Assembly: GCF_030269925.1 (NCBI RefSeq)
Contig: NC_085127.1
Span: 6,331,501 to 6,395,500, forward strand
Reading direction: 5' to 3'
From: Bombyx mori
Lineage: Eukaryota > Arthropoda > Insecta > Lepidoptera > Bombycidae
DNA length: 64,000 bases
Positions 21,946 through 30,611 of the stretch are shown one piece after another. Under the pieces are notes generated by a model. It worked only from the letters and a program-made list of their open reading frames with translations, did not search any database and was not told the DNA's origin. Position numbers and translations under genes: made by a program. Every line of letters starts with the position of its first letter. Within the stretch, counting starts at the first letter, position 1.

Positions 21946-22860
21946 ATGATATGTTTGGGGCGACGGTGACTGTTTACGGTTTGATCGTCTGGTTTGGGTA
22001 TGTAGTTTGAGTATAGTGATCAGTAATTAGTCCCACTGTCAAAAACTACGACCGAAGCCTTAAAGTAAGTGGCGGTTTCGAGTCCGGTATCTGCCTGATC
22101 CCAAACAGGCTATTTATATTTATTTATGAAAAAAAATACGAATAAAATATTATATCTTTTTGTCACTTGAAAATCTAAATTTTAGTGTAAACGCTTATAA
22201 AACACAAATACAAATCAAAAAACAAAAAAGCGGACGAAGTAAAAGAAAGAGACACGAAAAGAAGAAATCTAAAAGTGATCCCTCCCAACCTATGGCGCGT
22301 TGCAATGGTTATAGAGATATAGCCCAAGGAGGGTTGACGTAAGACAGACGGTCGTAAAACTCATGCCACAAATCTTTATGCAGCATGATAAAAGGACATG
22401 CTGCATTGATCCCACGTAATGTAAGACGGAAGACGCAACGTAAAGGCAAGAAGAAGAAAAAATATATTAAATACTTTTCTCCCTCGAATTTTTTCTGTTC
22501 AATTAAGTTGACTAGTGGTCCCACAGTAGTCGAACCTGACTATAATTAATTGAAATAAATAATAAGTTAACATTATTAAGATTATATCGCCAAAGACTAT
22601 TATACTAATAGCAGATTTCGGCAAGACTACACTATAGATTAATAATATTAAAGATAAACAATATTAACCTATTTTCAATTTGACCACATACTTTAAGCAT
22701 TAACTAAAGTTTGACAATAAGCAAAAAGTATAATTATATACATATGTGTGTGTGTAAAATACATGGCAGGCTGTGTAATATTTTTTTTATTGATTTAATA
22801 TATATTTTATGCATTATTTTTATTAGGTATTCCAAGCATTGTGCACTCTTTCTCTATATT
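21946..22860. other. AT-rich unassigned sequence upstream of the LTR element
   Basis: A 60-codon Lys/Arg-rich ORF at 22160-22342 and a 71-codon minus ORF have no recognisable homology. Probably non-coding. Confidence 0.35.
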
Positions 22861-22865
22861 CTCTA

Positions 22866-22978
22866 TGTGGCGGATAGCCATCATACAACGCAAGATAATT
22901 GACAGATGCCTGAATCTCGCTTACGACATTTTCAAGATAAAACGCATATATACAAATTCCGAACAACAACATTCGGAC
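22866..22978 (+). repeat. 5' LTR, first part (before LINE insertion)
   Basis: Starts TGTGGCGGATAGCCATCATA and matches the first 113 bp of the 3' LTR at 28921. Broken after ACATTCGGAC by the LINE insertion. Confidence 0.95.
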
Positions 22979-22984
22979 ATTCTC

Positions 22985-23205
22985 GCTCACGACTCGGTCG
23001 TGCGCGGACGTGCTTTCCGATCCGTGGCCCGCTTGCGAGCCGCGTCTCTGAACTCACAGTTGTGCTCGACAGTGTAGTGACCGTGAATACATCGTGCGTA
23101 CAATTCGGTAGTGCGGACGTGCCGATCCGTTGGTCGCTTGCGATCTGCGTATCGAGGTCCATTTTTGTGCGCTAAAGTTTTGTAACCGCGAACCCACCCT
23201 TACCA
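22985..23205 (+). promoter_or_regulatory. LINE 5' leader: two diverged ~111-bp tandem units
   Basis: Unit 1 holds GTGCGCGGACGTGC, CCGATCCGTGG and GCTTGCGAGC. Unit 2, offset by about 111 bp, holds GTGCGGACGTGC, CCGATCCGTTGG and GCTTGCGATC. The following TGTGCTCGACAGTGTAGTGA and TGTGCGCTAAAGTTTTGTAA segments also align. Repeated 5' units in LINEs often carry internal promoters; that role here is inferred. Confidence 0.55.
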
Positions 23206-23207
23206 AC

Positions 23208-23520
23208 TGCCTTTTTCAAGGCAAAACCAATCGCTACGTTCAGCTTCCTGTGGCACTCACAGGCTAGCGATTTCCTAACCCTTCCCAAAAACAACAGTCT
23301 TTTTCAAGACTAGACCCCCGCTCGCGATTCTGCCTGCTGTAGCACTATACAGCCCGAGCGGGTTCCTTTCCTTTTCCCCGCCGATTGCCGTTTTCACGGC
23401 ATAGGCATTCCCCCCCCCTGCTCCTTGCTGTCCTGCAGCACAGGGGGGTTACAAATCCTATCCGGGGCCTCGCCTTTCGGCGAGTTCAACAAAAGTCCCG
23501 GGGCCGCCCCCCCCGGGCAA
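23208..23520 (+). other. Array of four short/long RNA hairpin pairs in the LINE 5' UTR
   Basis: Four 16-nt hairpins of identical format, a 6-bp stem closed by a TTTC loop, lie at 23208-23223, 23296-23311, 23386-23401 and 23469-23484. Their 5' stem strands are TGCCTT, AGTCTT, TGCCGT and CTCGCC, all perfectly paired. Each is followed by a longer stem-loop: outer stems AATCGCTA/TAGCGATT, CCCGCTCG/CGAGCGGG, CCCCCCTG/CAGGGGGG and CCCGGGG/CCCCGGG. The first two of these have inner hairpins with a GCACT loop. The pairing is seen directly; a role in RNA binding, translation or packaging is inference. Confidence 0.75.
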
Positions 23521-23531
23521 GAAGACCGAAG

Positions 23532-25166
23532 ATGAGCGAAGATTTTGTGTGTGACAGTGAAAGTGCTAGGGACATTGTCGGGTTCCTCCGGGATAGGTAC
23601 CCGTCAATTAGGGCCGAGTATCTCAGCTATAGGGCCGCTCGTGGCAATCCCTCCCCCCCCGCGTCCGTCGCCGCGTTTCTCAACCGTGCCTCGGAGGCAC
23701 GCCGCGCGCTCCCCGCCGCCGCGTCAAGTTCGAGCGCACGTTCCCACGATGCGGCTCACATAGCGCCTAACGCTACCCCCACCCCCGCGCCCGCGTCGTT
23801 TACGTCATCGCGCGCTTCGTCCGTCGCGACCTCGATCGTTTCGAGTTCAGGCTCCGATACCGAATCGGAGATGGATTTCGAATCCGCGTCAAGCCCTCAG
23901 CCTGGAACTTCGGATGGGTTCCAAACCGTAACGCGCGGCAAAAAGCGTACTCGCGCCGTGGAGTCCCGGAGCTCCACGACGAAACAGACTAAATCCGCGA
24001 CCGCCTCTCGACCAAAAGTAGTAGTTACACCGGAGTCGGACTCCGCGCGCCGCGTAACCCCACCGCCGCGTCCCAAGCCCGCGCCCGCTCCCAAAGTAGC
24101 TGCCCCGCCCCCGCTGATACTTCAAGAGAAGACAGCGTGGAATCGCGTGTCCCAGGCCCTTCAGGCAAATAAAATTAACTACACCCATGCGCGTAACGTC
24201 GCGCATGGGATTCAGATCAAGGTCGCAACGCCGGGCGACCATAGGGCCCTCTCAGCATACCTCCGAAAGGAGAACATAGGTTTCCACACCTATGCTCTTC
24301 AGGAGGACCGCGAGCTCCGCGTAGTAATACGCGGAGTCCCTAAGGAGCTAGAAATAGACTACATTAAGGAGGATCTGACCGCTCAGGCCCTCCCGATAGT
24401 TAGTGTGCACCGGATGCACAGCGGGCGGGGCAAACAGCCCTATAATATGATACTCGTGGCGTTAGAACCCACCCCGGAGGCCAAAAAGAAGATCGCATGT
24501 CTCACGACAATTTGCGGCCTATCCGGGATCTCGATCGAAGCCCCCCATAAGCGTGGCACTCCCGGGCAGTGCTACAGGTGCCAACTCTATGGCCACTCAG
24601 CGCGTAATTGCCACGCGCGCCCCCGCTGCGTGAAATGCCTCGGCGATCACGCTACGTTAGATTGCGTTAGAGATAGGGAAACCGCGACCGAACCTCCCAG
24701 CTGTGTCCTATGCCTTAAGCAAGGGCACCCCGCGAACTACCGTGGATGTCCCAGGGCTCCGCGGAAACGTCCAACCCACCCAGCTCCGCGAACCGTCGGC
24801 CCAAAGACTTCGGCACCTTCAGTGCCGAAACCCGCCTTCGTGCCGGCTGCAGTTCCCACGGTCTCGGCGTGGAAAAAGCCGCTGCCGTATACGAAGGCGG
24901 GAACGGAAACCGCACCCCCGCCCCCGCTCGCGACACGCCCCGCGCCTCAGCCCCTGCTCGCACCTCGCCCCGCGCCCGCGTTCCGTCCCCCGCAACCCTC
25001 TGCCGCCAACGACTTCGCGCTCGTGCGCGACTTCGTCACCGCGGTGAACTTCGACCGTCTGCGATCGTTCGCTGACGCTATCCGTAGGTCGACAACCCCC
25101 GAACAGCGGCTCGCGGCCGCGTTCGATCACATGGACGTTTACGAGTCCGTGTCGCGTACATTATAA
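23532..25166 (+). CDS. LINE ORF1: gag-like RNA-binding protein with zinc knuckles
   Basis: 544 codons from ATG 23532. This start is chosen because upstream in-frame extension lacks an ATG and overlaps the hairpin array, and because ORF1 of the element at 63 kb begins at the equivalent place. The N-terminus (FVCDSESARDIVGFLRDRYP) aligns with that relative. A low-complexity Ala/Pro/Ser region follows to about residue 200. The conserved core starts near residue 197 with ILQEKTAWNRVSQALQANKI and YTHARNVAHGIQIKV. Three zinc knuckles start near residue 347: CX2CX4HX4C (CYRCQLYGHSARNC), CX2CX3HX4C and CX2CX4HX6C. It presumably coats element RNA. It ends 18 nt before ORF2. Confidence 0.92.
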   Translation: MSEDFVCDSESARDIVGFLRDRYPSIRAEYLSYRAARGNPSPPASVAAFLNRASEARRALPAAASSSSARSHDAAHIAPNATPTPAPASFTSSRASSVATSIVSSSGSDTESEMDFESASSPQPGTSDGFQTVTRGKKRTRAVESRSSTTKQTKSATASRPKVVVTPESDSARRVTPPPRPKPAPAPKVAAPPPLILQEKTAWNRVSQALQANKINYTHARNVAHGIQIKVATPGDHRALSAYLRKENIGFHTYALQEDRELRVVIRGVPKELEIDYIKEDLTAQALPIVSVHRMHSGRGKQPYNMILVALEPTPEAKKKIACLTTICGLSGISIEAPHKRGTPGQCYRCQLYGHSARNCHARPRCVKCLGDHATLDCVRDRETATEPPSCVLCLKQGHPANYRGCPRAPRKRPTHPAPRTVGPKTSAPSVPKPAFVPAAVPTVSAWKKPLPYTKAGTETAPPPPLATRPAPQPLLAPRPAPAFRPPQPSAANDFALVRDFVTAVNFDRLRSFADAIRRSTTPEQRLAAAFDHMDVYESVSRTL

Positions 25167-25184
25167 AATCTTTACCGGTAATCA

Positions 25185-28067
25185 ATGGCGCAAAAAGGTA
25201 GAGAAAAACCGTATTCCCTTACGTTAGCATTCTATAATGCTAACGGACTCGCGCGGCAACGCGATCAAATTTTTGAATTCCTCCGCGATAATCTTGTAGA
25301 TATTCTATTAGTGCAGGAAACCTGTCTGAAGCCCTCGCGTCGCGACCCGAAAGTCGCGAACTACGTCATGGTTAGGAATGACAGACTCACCGCCTCCAAA
25401 GGCGGGACTGCCATTTACTATAGGCGGGCCCTGCACGTTGTCCCTCTCGATACTCCCTCGCTCTCACATATCGAGGCGTCAGTGTGCCGTATCTCGCTGA
25501 CGGGACACCAGCCGATCGTCATCGCATCCGTTTATCTCCCCCCGGACAAGCCCCTTCTGAGCAGTGACATCGAGTCACTGTTCGGCATGGGAGACTCCGT
25601 CATCCTGGCAGGCGATTTAAATTGCCACCACACTAGGTGGAACTGCCATCGTACTAACGTTAACGGTAGGCGTCTCGACGCGTTTATAGACGACCTCACC
25701 TTTGAAATAGTCGGTCCCCCAACTCCAACATGTTATCCGTATAACATCGCGCTCCGTCCGAGCACTATAGACCTGGCATTGCTTAGGAACGTAACTCTGC
25801 GCTTGCGTTCCATCGAAGCAATGTCAGAGCTCGACTCAGACCACCGACCTGTCGTTATGCAGCTCGGTCGCCCCCACAACCCAGTCACTGTTACGAGGAC
25901 CATGGTGGATTGGAATAAGCTGGGCACGTGCCTAGCCGACACCGCTCCGCCAATCCTCCCTTACGGCCCGGATTCGAATCTATCCCCCGAGGACACCGTC
26001 GAATCCGTAAACATCATTACCGATCACATCTCTTCCGCGATCATTAGATCTTCTAAAGAAGTCGATGTGGAGGACAGCTTCCACCGCATCAGACTGTCTC
26101 CCGATCTTAGGAATCTCTTAAGAGTTAGGAACGCGGCAATCCGGGCCTACGATCGTCTTCCCACGCATTCAAACCGGATTCAGATGCGTCGTCTACAACG
26201 CGAAGTCCACTCCCGCTTAAGCGACGCGCGTAACGATAATTGGCATAGTTATTTAGAACAACTCGCGCCCTCCCACCAAGCATACTGGCGACTAGCTAGG
26301 ACTCTCAAATCCGAAACTACCGCTACTATGCCTCCCCTCGTACGCCCTTCAGGCCAACCACCGGCATTCGATGACGAAGACAAGGCTGAGCTGCTGGCCG
26401 ATGCACTGCAAGAGCAGTGCACCACCAGCACTCAACACGCGGACCCCGAACACACCGAGTTAGTCGACAGGGAGGTCGAGCGCAGAGCTTCCCTGCCGCC
26501 CTCGGACGCGTTACCCCCCATTACCACCGACGAAGTTAGAGACGCGATCCACAACCTACAACCTAGGAAGGCACCCGGCTCCGACGGCATCCACAACCGC
26601 GCGCTTAAACTCTTGCCAGTCCAACTGATAGCAATGTTGGCTACAATTTTAAATGCCGCTATGACGCACTGCATCTTTCCCGCGGTGTGGAAAGAAGCGG
26701 ACGTTATCGGTATACATAAGCCGGGCAAACCGACAAACGAAACTTCTAGTTACCGTCCGATTAGTCTCCTCTCGACGATAGGAAAAATTTACGAACGGCT
26801 CCTTAGGAAACGCCTCTGGGATTTTGTTACCGCGAACAAAATTCTCATAGACGAACAGTTCGGATTCCGCTCAAAACACTCGTGCGTACAACAAGTGCAC
26901 CGCCTCACGGAGCACATTCTGATAGGACTAAATAGGCGTAAACAAATCCCGACCGGCGCCCTCTTCTTCGACATCGCGAAGGCGTTCGACAAAGTCTGGC
27001 ACAACGGTTTAATTTATAAACTGTACAACATGGGAGTGCCAGACAGACTCGTGCTCATCATACGAGACTTCTTGTCGAACCGTTCGTTTCGATATCGAGT
27101 AGAGGGAACTCGTTCTCGTCCCCGTCAACTGACCGCCGGAGTCCCGCAAGGCTCCGCGCTCTCCCCGTTATTATTTAGTTTGTATATCAATGATATACCC
27201 CGGTCTCCGGAGACCCATCTAGCGCTCTTCGCCGATGACACGGCTATCTACTACTCGTGTAGGAAGATGTCGCTGCTTCATCGGCGACTCCAGATCGCAG
27301 TAGCCACCCTGGGACAGTGGTTCCGGAAGTGGCGAATAGACATCAACCCCACGAAAAGCGCAGCGGTGCTCTTCAAAAGGGGTCGCCCTCCGAACATCAC
27401 TTCGAGCATCCCACTCCGTAGTAGGCGCGCAAACACCTCCGCCGTTAGTCCCATCACTCTCTTTGGCCAGCCCATTCCGTGGGTCTCGAAGGTCAAATAT
27501 CTAGGCGTCACCCTCGACAGAGGGATGACATTCCGTCCCCATATAAAAACGGTACGCGACCGCGCCGCGTTTATTCTAGGACGACTCTATCCAATGCTTT
27601 GTAGTCGAAGCAAACTGTCCCTCCGTAATAAGGTAACTCTCTACAAAACTTGTATACGCCCCGTCATGACGTATGCAAGCGTAGTGTTCGCTCACGCAGC
27701 CCGCACCAACTTGAAATCCCTTCAGGTTATTCAATCACGATTCTGCAGGATAGCCGTCGGAGCGCCTTGGTTCCTTAGGAATGTGGATCTCCACGACGAC
27801 CTGGAGCTCGACTCTTTTAGTAAGTATCTACAGTCGGCATCGCTGCGCCATTTTGAGAAGGCGGCACGACATGAGAACCCTCTCATCGTAGCCGCTGGAA
27901 ATTACATACCCGACCCAGTAGACCGAATGGTAAACCGTCGACGTCGCCCAAAGCACGTCATTACGGATCCTCCTGATCCATTAACGGTGCTTTTAGGCAC
28001 CACAAGCACCGGTCACCGTCCTCGTCGAACCCGTCGCTTGCGACGAAGGGCTCGACGAGCGAACTAA
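25185..28067 (+). CDS. LINE ORF2: AP-type endonuclease and reverse transcriptase
   Basis: 960 codons. Endonuclease at about residues 1-225: YNANGLARQRDQIFEFL, VQETCLKP (about 44), DLNCHHTRWNC (about 143) and SDHRPV (about 218), the catalytic Asp/His set of LINE endonucleases. Reverse transcriptase at about residues 445-760: RKAPGSDGIHNRALKLLP, SYRPISLLSTIGKIYERLL, FFDIAKAFDKVWHN (about 593), GVPQGSALSPLLFSLYIND and the active site FADD at 682-685, then KVKYLGVTLDRGMTF. The C-terminal part contains RNVDLHDDLELDSFSKYL and ends in an Arg-rich tail. It would nick DNA and prime reverse transcription at the target. Overall architecture is Jockey clade. No stops or frameshifts. Starts 18 nt after the ORF1 stop. 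Confidence 0.94.
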   Translation: MAQKGREKPYSLTLAFYNANGLARQRDQIFEFLRDNLVDILLVQETCLKPSRRDPKVANYVMVRNDRLTASKGGTAIYYRRALHVVPLDTPSLSHIEASVCRISLTGHQPIVIASVYLPPDKPLLSSDIESLFGMGDSVILAGDLNCHHTRWNCHRTNVNGRRLDAFIDDLTFEIVGPPTPTCYPYNIALRPSTIDLALLRNVTLRLRSIEAMSELDSDHRPVVMQLGRPHNPVTVTRTMVDWNKLGTCLADTAPPILPYGPDSNLSPEDTVESVNIITDHISSAIIRSSKEVDVEDSFHRIRLSPDLRNLLRVRNAAIRAYDRLPTHSNRIQMRRLQREVHSRLSDARNDNWHSYLEQLAPSHQAYWRLARTLKSETTATMPPLVRPSGQPPAFDDEDKAELLADALQEQCTTSTQHADPEHTELVDREVERRASLPPSDALPPITTDEVRDAIHNLQPRKAPGSDGIHNRALKLLPVQLIAMLATILNAAMTHCIFPAVWKEADVIGIHKPGKPTNETSSYRPISLLSTIGKIYERLLRKRLWDFVTANKILIDEQFGFRSKHSCVQQVHRLTEHILIGLNRRKQIPTGALFFDIAKAFDKVWHNGLIYKLYNMGVPDRLVLIIRDFLSNRSFRYRVEGTRSRPRQLTAGVPQGSALSPLLFSLYINDIPRSPETHLALFADDTAIYYSCRKMSLLHRRLQIAVATLGQWFRKWRIDINPTKSAAVLFKRGRPPNITSSIPLRSRRANTSAVSPITLFGQPIPWVSKVKYLGVTLDRGMTFRPHIKTVRDRAAFILGRLYPMLCSRSKLSLRNKVTLYKTCIRPVMTYASVVFAHAARTNLKSLQVIQSRFCRIAVGAPWFLRNVDLHDDLELDSFSKYLQSASLRHFEKAARHENPLIVAAGNYIPDPVDRMVNRRRRPKHVITDPPDPLTVLLGTTSTGHRPRRTRRLRRRARRAN

Positions 28068-28080
28068 CCCATAGACACAG

Positions 28081-28260
28081 CCCACTGAGTTTCTCGCCGG
28101 ATCTTCTCAGTGGGTCGCGTTTCCGATCCGGTGGTAGATTCAGCGAAGCACTGCTCTTGCTAGGGTCAGTGTTAGCAACTCTCCGGTTGAGCCCCGCGAG
28201 CTCACCTACTAACGTTAGGGTGAAGCTGAAATAGCCTCTCAAGGCTATCAGCATAGGTAG
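28081..28260 (+). other. LINE 3' UTR with two conserved hairpins
   Basis: The first hairpin has a 9-bp stem, CCCACTGAG/CTCAGTGGG (28081-28114). The second has a 7-bp stem ATAGCCT/AGGCTAT with a CTCA tetraloop (about 28231-28248), shortly before the poly(A). Both recur in truncated copies elsewhere in the window. A likely recognition signal for the element's own reverse transcriptase (inference). Confidence 0.65.
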
Positions 28261-28292
28261 GAAAAAAAAAAAAAAAAAAAAAACATTCGGAC

Positions 28293-28359
28293 CGTCGGTC
28301 TACCGAGCAATATCATCCGCTCGGTGGAAGATCTTCCCTTTGTCGTTAAGCTTCCCAAA
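28293..28359 (+). repeat. 5' LTR, second part (after LINE insertion)
   Basis: Resumes CGTCGGTCTACCGAGC and ends GCTTCCCAAA. With 22866-22978 it reconstitutes the 180-bp LTR. Confidence 0.93.
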
Positions 28360-28360
28360 C

Positions 28361-28378
28361 TGGTGACCTCCGACGTGA
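28361..28378 (+). promoter_or_regulatory. Probable primer-binding site of the LTR element
   Basis: TGGTGACCTCCGACGTGA directly follows the 5' LTR, with the TGG start complementary to a tRNA CCA end. Which tRNA it matches was not determined. Confidence 0.55.
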
Positions 28379-28681
28379 TATGAACACGCAACCTTCTGAT
28401 TCATCATCAGCGCATCAAGAACTTCAGCTACCACAATCCCCGCATTCTCGCAGATAAAAGCACGTCATTGACAGTCGTCCTACAGCAAGCCAGCATCGCA
28501 GCCTCAACAGGACCATCGCAGCCGACTCACCGCGCTTCCTGGTCCTACGGCACGCAACTTCACTGCCTCATGACGCCGCTACAGTTCATCGCAGCCCACG
28601 ACCGGATCATCAACGCTTGGGGTCACACATCTCCGGCGTGGCAGCTCTGCATCACATGGACTACGCACGACACGCACGCAA

Positions 28682-28857
28682 CATTCAAGCTCAGTCTCGA
28701 CTCACCGCAGACTTCGAGCAGCACTGGCGACAATCACGCAGCATTCAGCTCAGTTTCGACTCACTGCAAACTTCGAGCAGCACTGGCGACTCGCACGCAG
28801 CATTCAAGCTCAGCCTCGACTCACCGCAGGCTTCGAGCAGCACTGGCCCTTGCAAGC
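28682..28857 (+). repeat. Three 59-60 bp tandem units inside the LTR element
   Basis: Units start at 28682, 28742 and 28801. Each begins CATTCA(A)GCTCAG and contains TTCGAGCAGCACTGGC. The same units occur inverted at positions 1-175. The unit length is not consistently a multiple of three, and no protein reading is conserved. Confidence 0.92.
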
Positions 28858-28908
28858 TAATCTCAGCACGGACAACGTTAACTAAAAAATGACACGACCT
28901 CCAGTCTC

Positions 28909-28920
28909 GGAGGGGAGTGA
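28909..28920 (+). promoter_or_regulatory. Polypurine tract of the LTR element
   Basis: GGAGGGGAGTGA immediately precedes the 3' LTR start TGTGGCGG, the expected plus-strand priming site. Confidence 0.7.
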
Positions 28921-29100
28921 TGTGGCGGATAGCCATCATACAACGCAAGATAATTGACAGATGCCTGAATCTCGCTTACGACATTTTCAAGATAAAACGC
29001 ATATATACAAATTCCGAACAACAACATTCGGACCGTCGGTCTACCGAGCAATATCATCCGCTCGGTGGAAGATCTTCCCTTTGTCGTTAAGCTTCCCAAA
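28921..29100 (+). repeat. 3' LTR (intact, 180 bp)
   Basis: Starts TGTGGCGGATAG and ends CTTCCCAAA, followed by the target duplication CTCTA. It is the uninterrupted version of the split 5' LTR and proves the LINE insertion point. Confidence 0.93.
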
Positions 29101-29385
29101 CTCTATAAGTGTGAGAAATTTCATACTCCTCCGTCAGCGCAATCTTCGTAAAAAGGGGTAAAAAGTTTTTGCTTCACGTATTAATATATAGATTAACATA
29201 TCAATTGTTTTTCTCACGACGAGCATATTCTATAAGAGAGCATATTCTAGAGACAAATAGCAATTTTATTGAATACTTAATCATAAAACGATAAGACCGC
29301 CCATTGTACTTTTGCATTCATTGTTTCGGTTTTTTGTTCGTTTTATATTGGCTTCCAATAAAGCATACTTTAATTTTAGCTTTTT

Positions 29386-29480
29386 TTAATTGCTCTTGTA
29401 GGTAGACTAGCATATGGCCCATCTGATGGTAAGTAGTTACCGTCGCTTAAGAACGTCAGCTGCCAACCCTATTCTACTAT
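29386..29480 (-). mobile_element. 3' tail of the CR1/Jockey-like LINE family
   Basis: T-run, then CTTGTAGGTAGACTAGCATA, GGCCCATCTGATGGTAAGTA and GTTACCGTCGC, the 3' UTR seen at 13.1 kb in reverse. Only about 90 bp. Confidence 0.75.
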
Positions 29481-29971
29481 AATTATAATGACCCACCGAC
29501 GACCACCAGCTAATTAATATCGAGAAATAAATCGATGCTTCGATTAAAATCCTCAATAAGTAACTCTGAAATGACCTGTCATGCTATTTATTCTCTCGGA
29601 AAAATAATTAATAGAATACAGACGCAACATTACTCTTATATTATTATAACAATTGACCAAGATCAATTACCAATATAGCATATTATATCGTTATTAATAA
29701 TAAAACAATACCTACACATCGTCGTCAATACGTCGTAGGATAGATAAATGGTTCTAATATTTCTTGGGGTCGCAATGAATCCAATTATCGTGCACTTCGA
29801 AGGCGACATGTTAAATTGTCTCCATAGCTTTTCCGGTCCTAGTTCTACCTCTATAATGGGACCATCATTACTGTTCAAGGCTTATCGCTTGTGGCTTCCA
29901 TACCTGATTGATTATTTGCTGAGTCGTTTGTTTGTTGTAACGATGCTTGTGCGTTATTTATGTGTTCACTA
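29481..29971. other. AT-rich unassigned sequence
   Basis: Overlapping ORFs at 29663-29972 on both strands have no recognisable motif. Confidence 0.35.
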
Positions 29972-30030
29972 ATAATATAATATAAAATTAAAATAAACGG
30001 GTATAAATACATTTATAAATTGATTATAAT
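29972..30030 (+). repeat. Direct repeat left of a Helitron-like element
   Basis: About 57 bp (ATAATATAAAATTAAAATAA, then ACGGGTATAAATACATTTAT) nearly identical to 30304-30362 on the other side of the element. Confidence 0.85.
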
Positions 30031-30035
30031 CTATA

Positions 30036-30305
30036 TCTCTATATATATAAAAATGAATTGCTGTTCGTTAGTCTCGCTAAAACTCGAGAATGGGTGGACT
30101 GATTTGGCTAATTTTGATCTTGAATTATTTGTGGAAGTCCAGAGAAGGTTTAAAAGGTAGATAAATAAAAATAACAATTTTGTTTTTCCTTTGATGTGTC
30201 CTCCGTCGGACGGATTCCTTTTGTTTGTTTTAAGTTTATTTTATACAAAAGTTTAGGTTTTTTATTTATCGATTGAGGCACTACGAAATCTGCCGGGTCA
30301 GCTAG
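30036..30305 (+). mobile_element. Short non-autonomous Helitron-like element
   Basis: Starts TCTCTATATATATAAAAATG and carries GAATTGCTGTTCGTTAGTCT and GGACTTCCACA-type sequence in reverse. It ends CTGCCGGGTCAGCTAG before a T. TC start, CTAG end and insertion before T fit Helitrons. Same family as 36349-36630 and 53057-53226. Confidence 0.75.
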
Positions 30306-30362
30306 TATAATATAAAATTTAAATAAACGGGTATAAATACATTTATAAATTTATTATAATAT
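30304..30362 (+). repeat. Direct repeat right of a Helitron-like element
   Basis: Second copy of the 29972-30030 sequence, differing by only a few bases. Confidence 0.85.
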
Positions 30363-30611
30363 ATTAATATAAATGATATTAATATATTTTTATATTAATA
30401 TAAAATTTATAAAAATAAAATTAAAATGTAAATTAATGATTTATCCTCGAAATGAGCAACCTAGTTAAACTTACATCACTCAAACTGACAATGACATATT
30501 ACTCGTAATTGAGATTTTAGAGTTAATTTGTGTACATAACGTTTTCAACAGTGGATATAAAGATTTTTTAAAAATAAGGTCTTTATATCCACTTTATATC
30601 TTTTCTTATAG

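Larger units (their letters stand above)
22979..28282 (+). mobile_element. Full-length Jockey-clade LINE (L1Bm/BMC1 type)
   Basis: 5.3 kb with a 5' leader, intact ORF1 and ORF2, a 3' UTR and a poly(A) tail (28262-28283). The target-site duplication ACATTCGGAC is at 22969-22978 and 28283-28292, inside the LTR of the host element. The 3' UTR is the source type for at least eight truncated copies in this window. The GC-rich coding part (CG-rich codons) contrasts sharply with the AT-rich surroundings. Both ORFs are open, so the copy could be active (inference). The L1Bm/BMC1 name is from recognition of the 3' UTR. Confidence 0.9.
22866..29100 (+). mobile_element. Small non-autonomous LTR retrotransposon, split by a LINE
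   Basis: Two 180-bp LTRs that look identical flank an internal region of only about 561 bp (28360-28920). A 5-bp direct repeat CTCTA precedes the 5' LTR (22861-22865) and follows the 3' LTR (29101-29105). The 5' LTR is interrupted between 22978 and 28293 by a full-length LINE, so the element itself is about 921 bp. There are no gag or pol sequences. It has TRIM-like organisation and must depend on an autonomous relative for mobility (inference). Identical LTRs indicate a young insertion. Confidence 0.88.

Noticed and set aside
23385..23531. N-terminal extension of LINE ORF1 starting at 23385
   Set aside because: The codon there is TTG, not ATG. The stretch overlaps the hairpin array, and the related ORF1 at 63071 starts at the position equivalent to 23532.
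23889..24242. Minus-strand ORFs inside LINE ORF1 and ORF2 (also 24819-25130, 26432-26728)
   Set aside because: Antisense readings of a GC-rich gene, where stops are rare; no recognisable protein features.
28468..28892. 130- and 91-codon ORFs inside the small LTR element
   Set aside because: They run through the tandem units in different frames, the units differ in length by one base, and the inverted copy at the window start does not preserve the reading.
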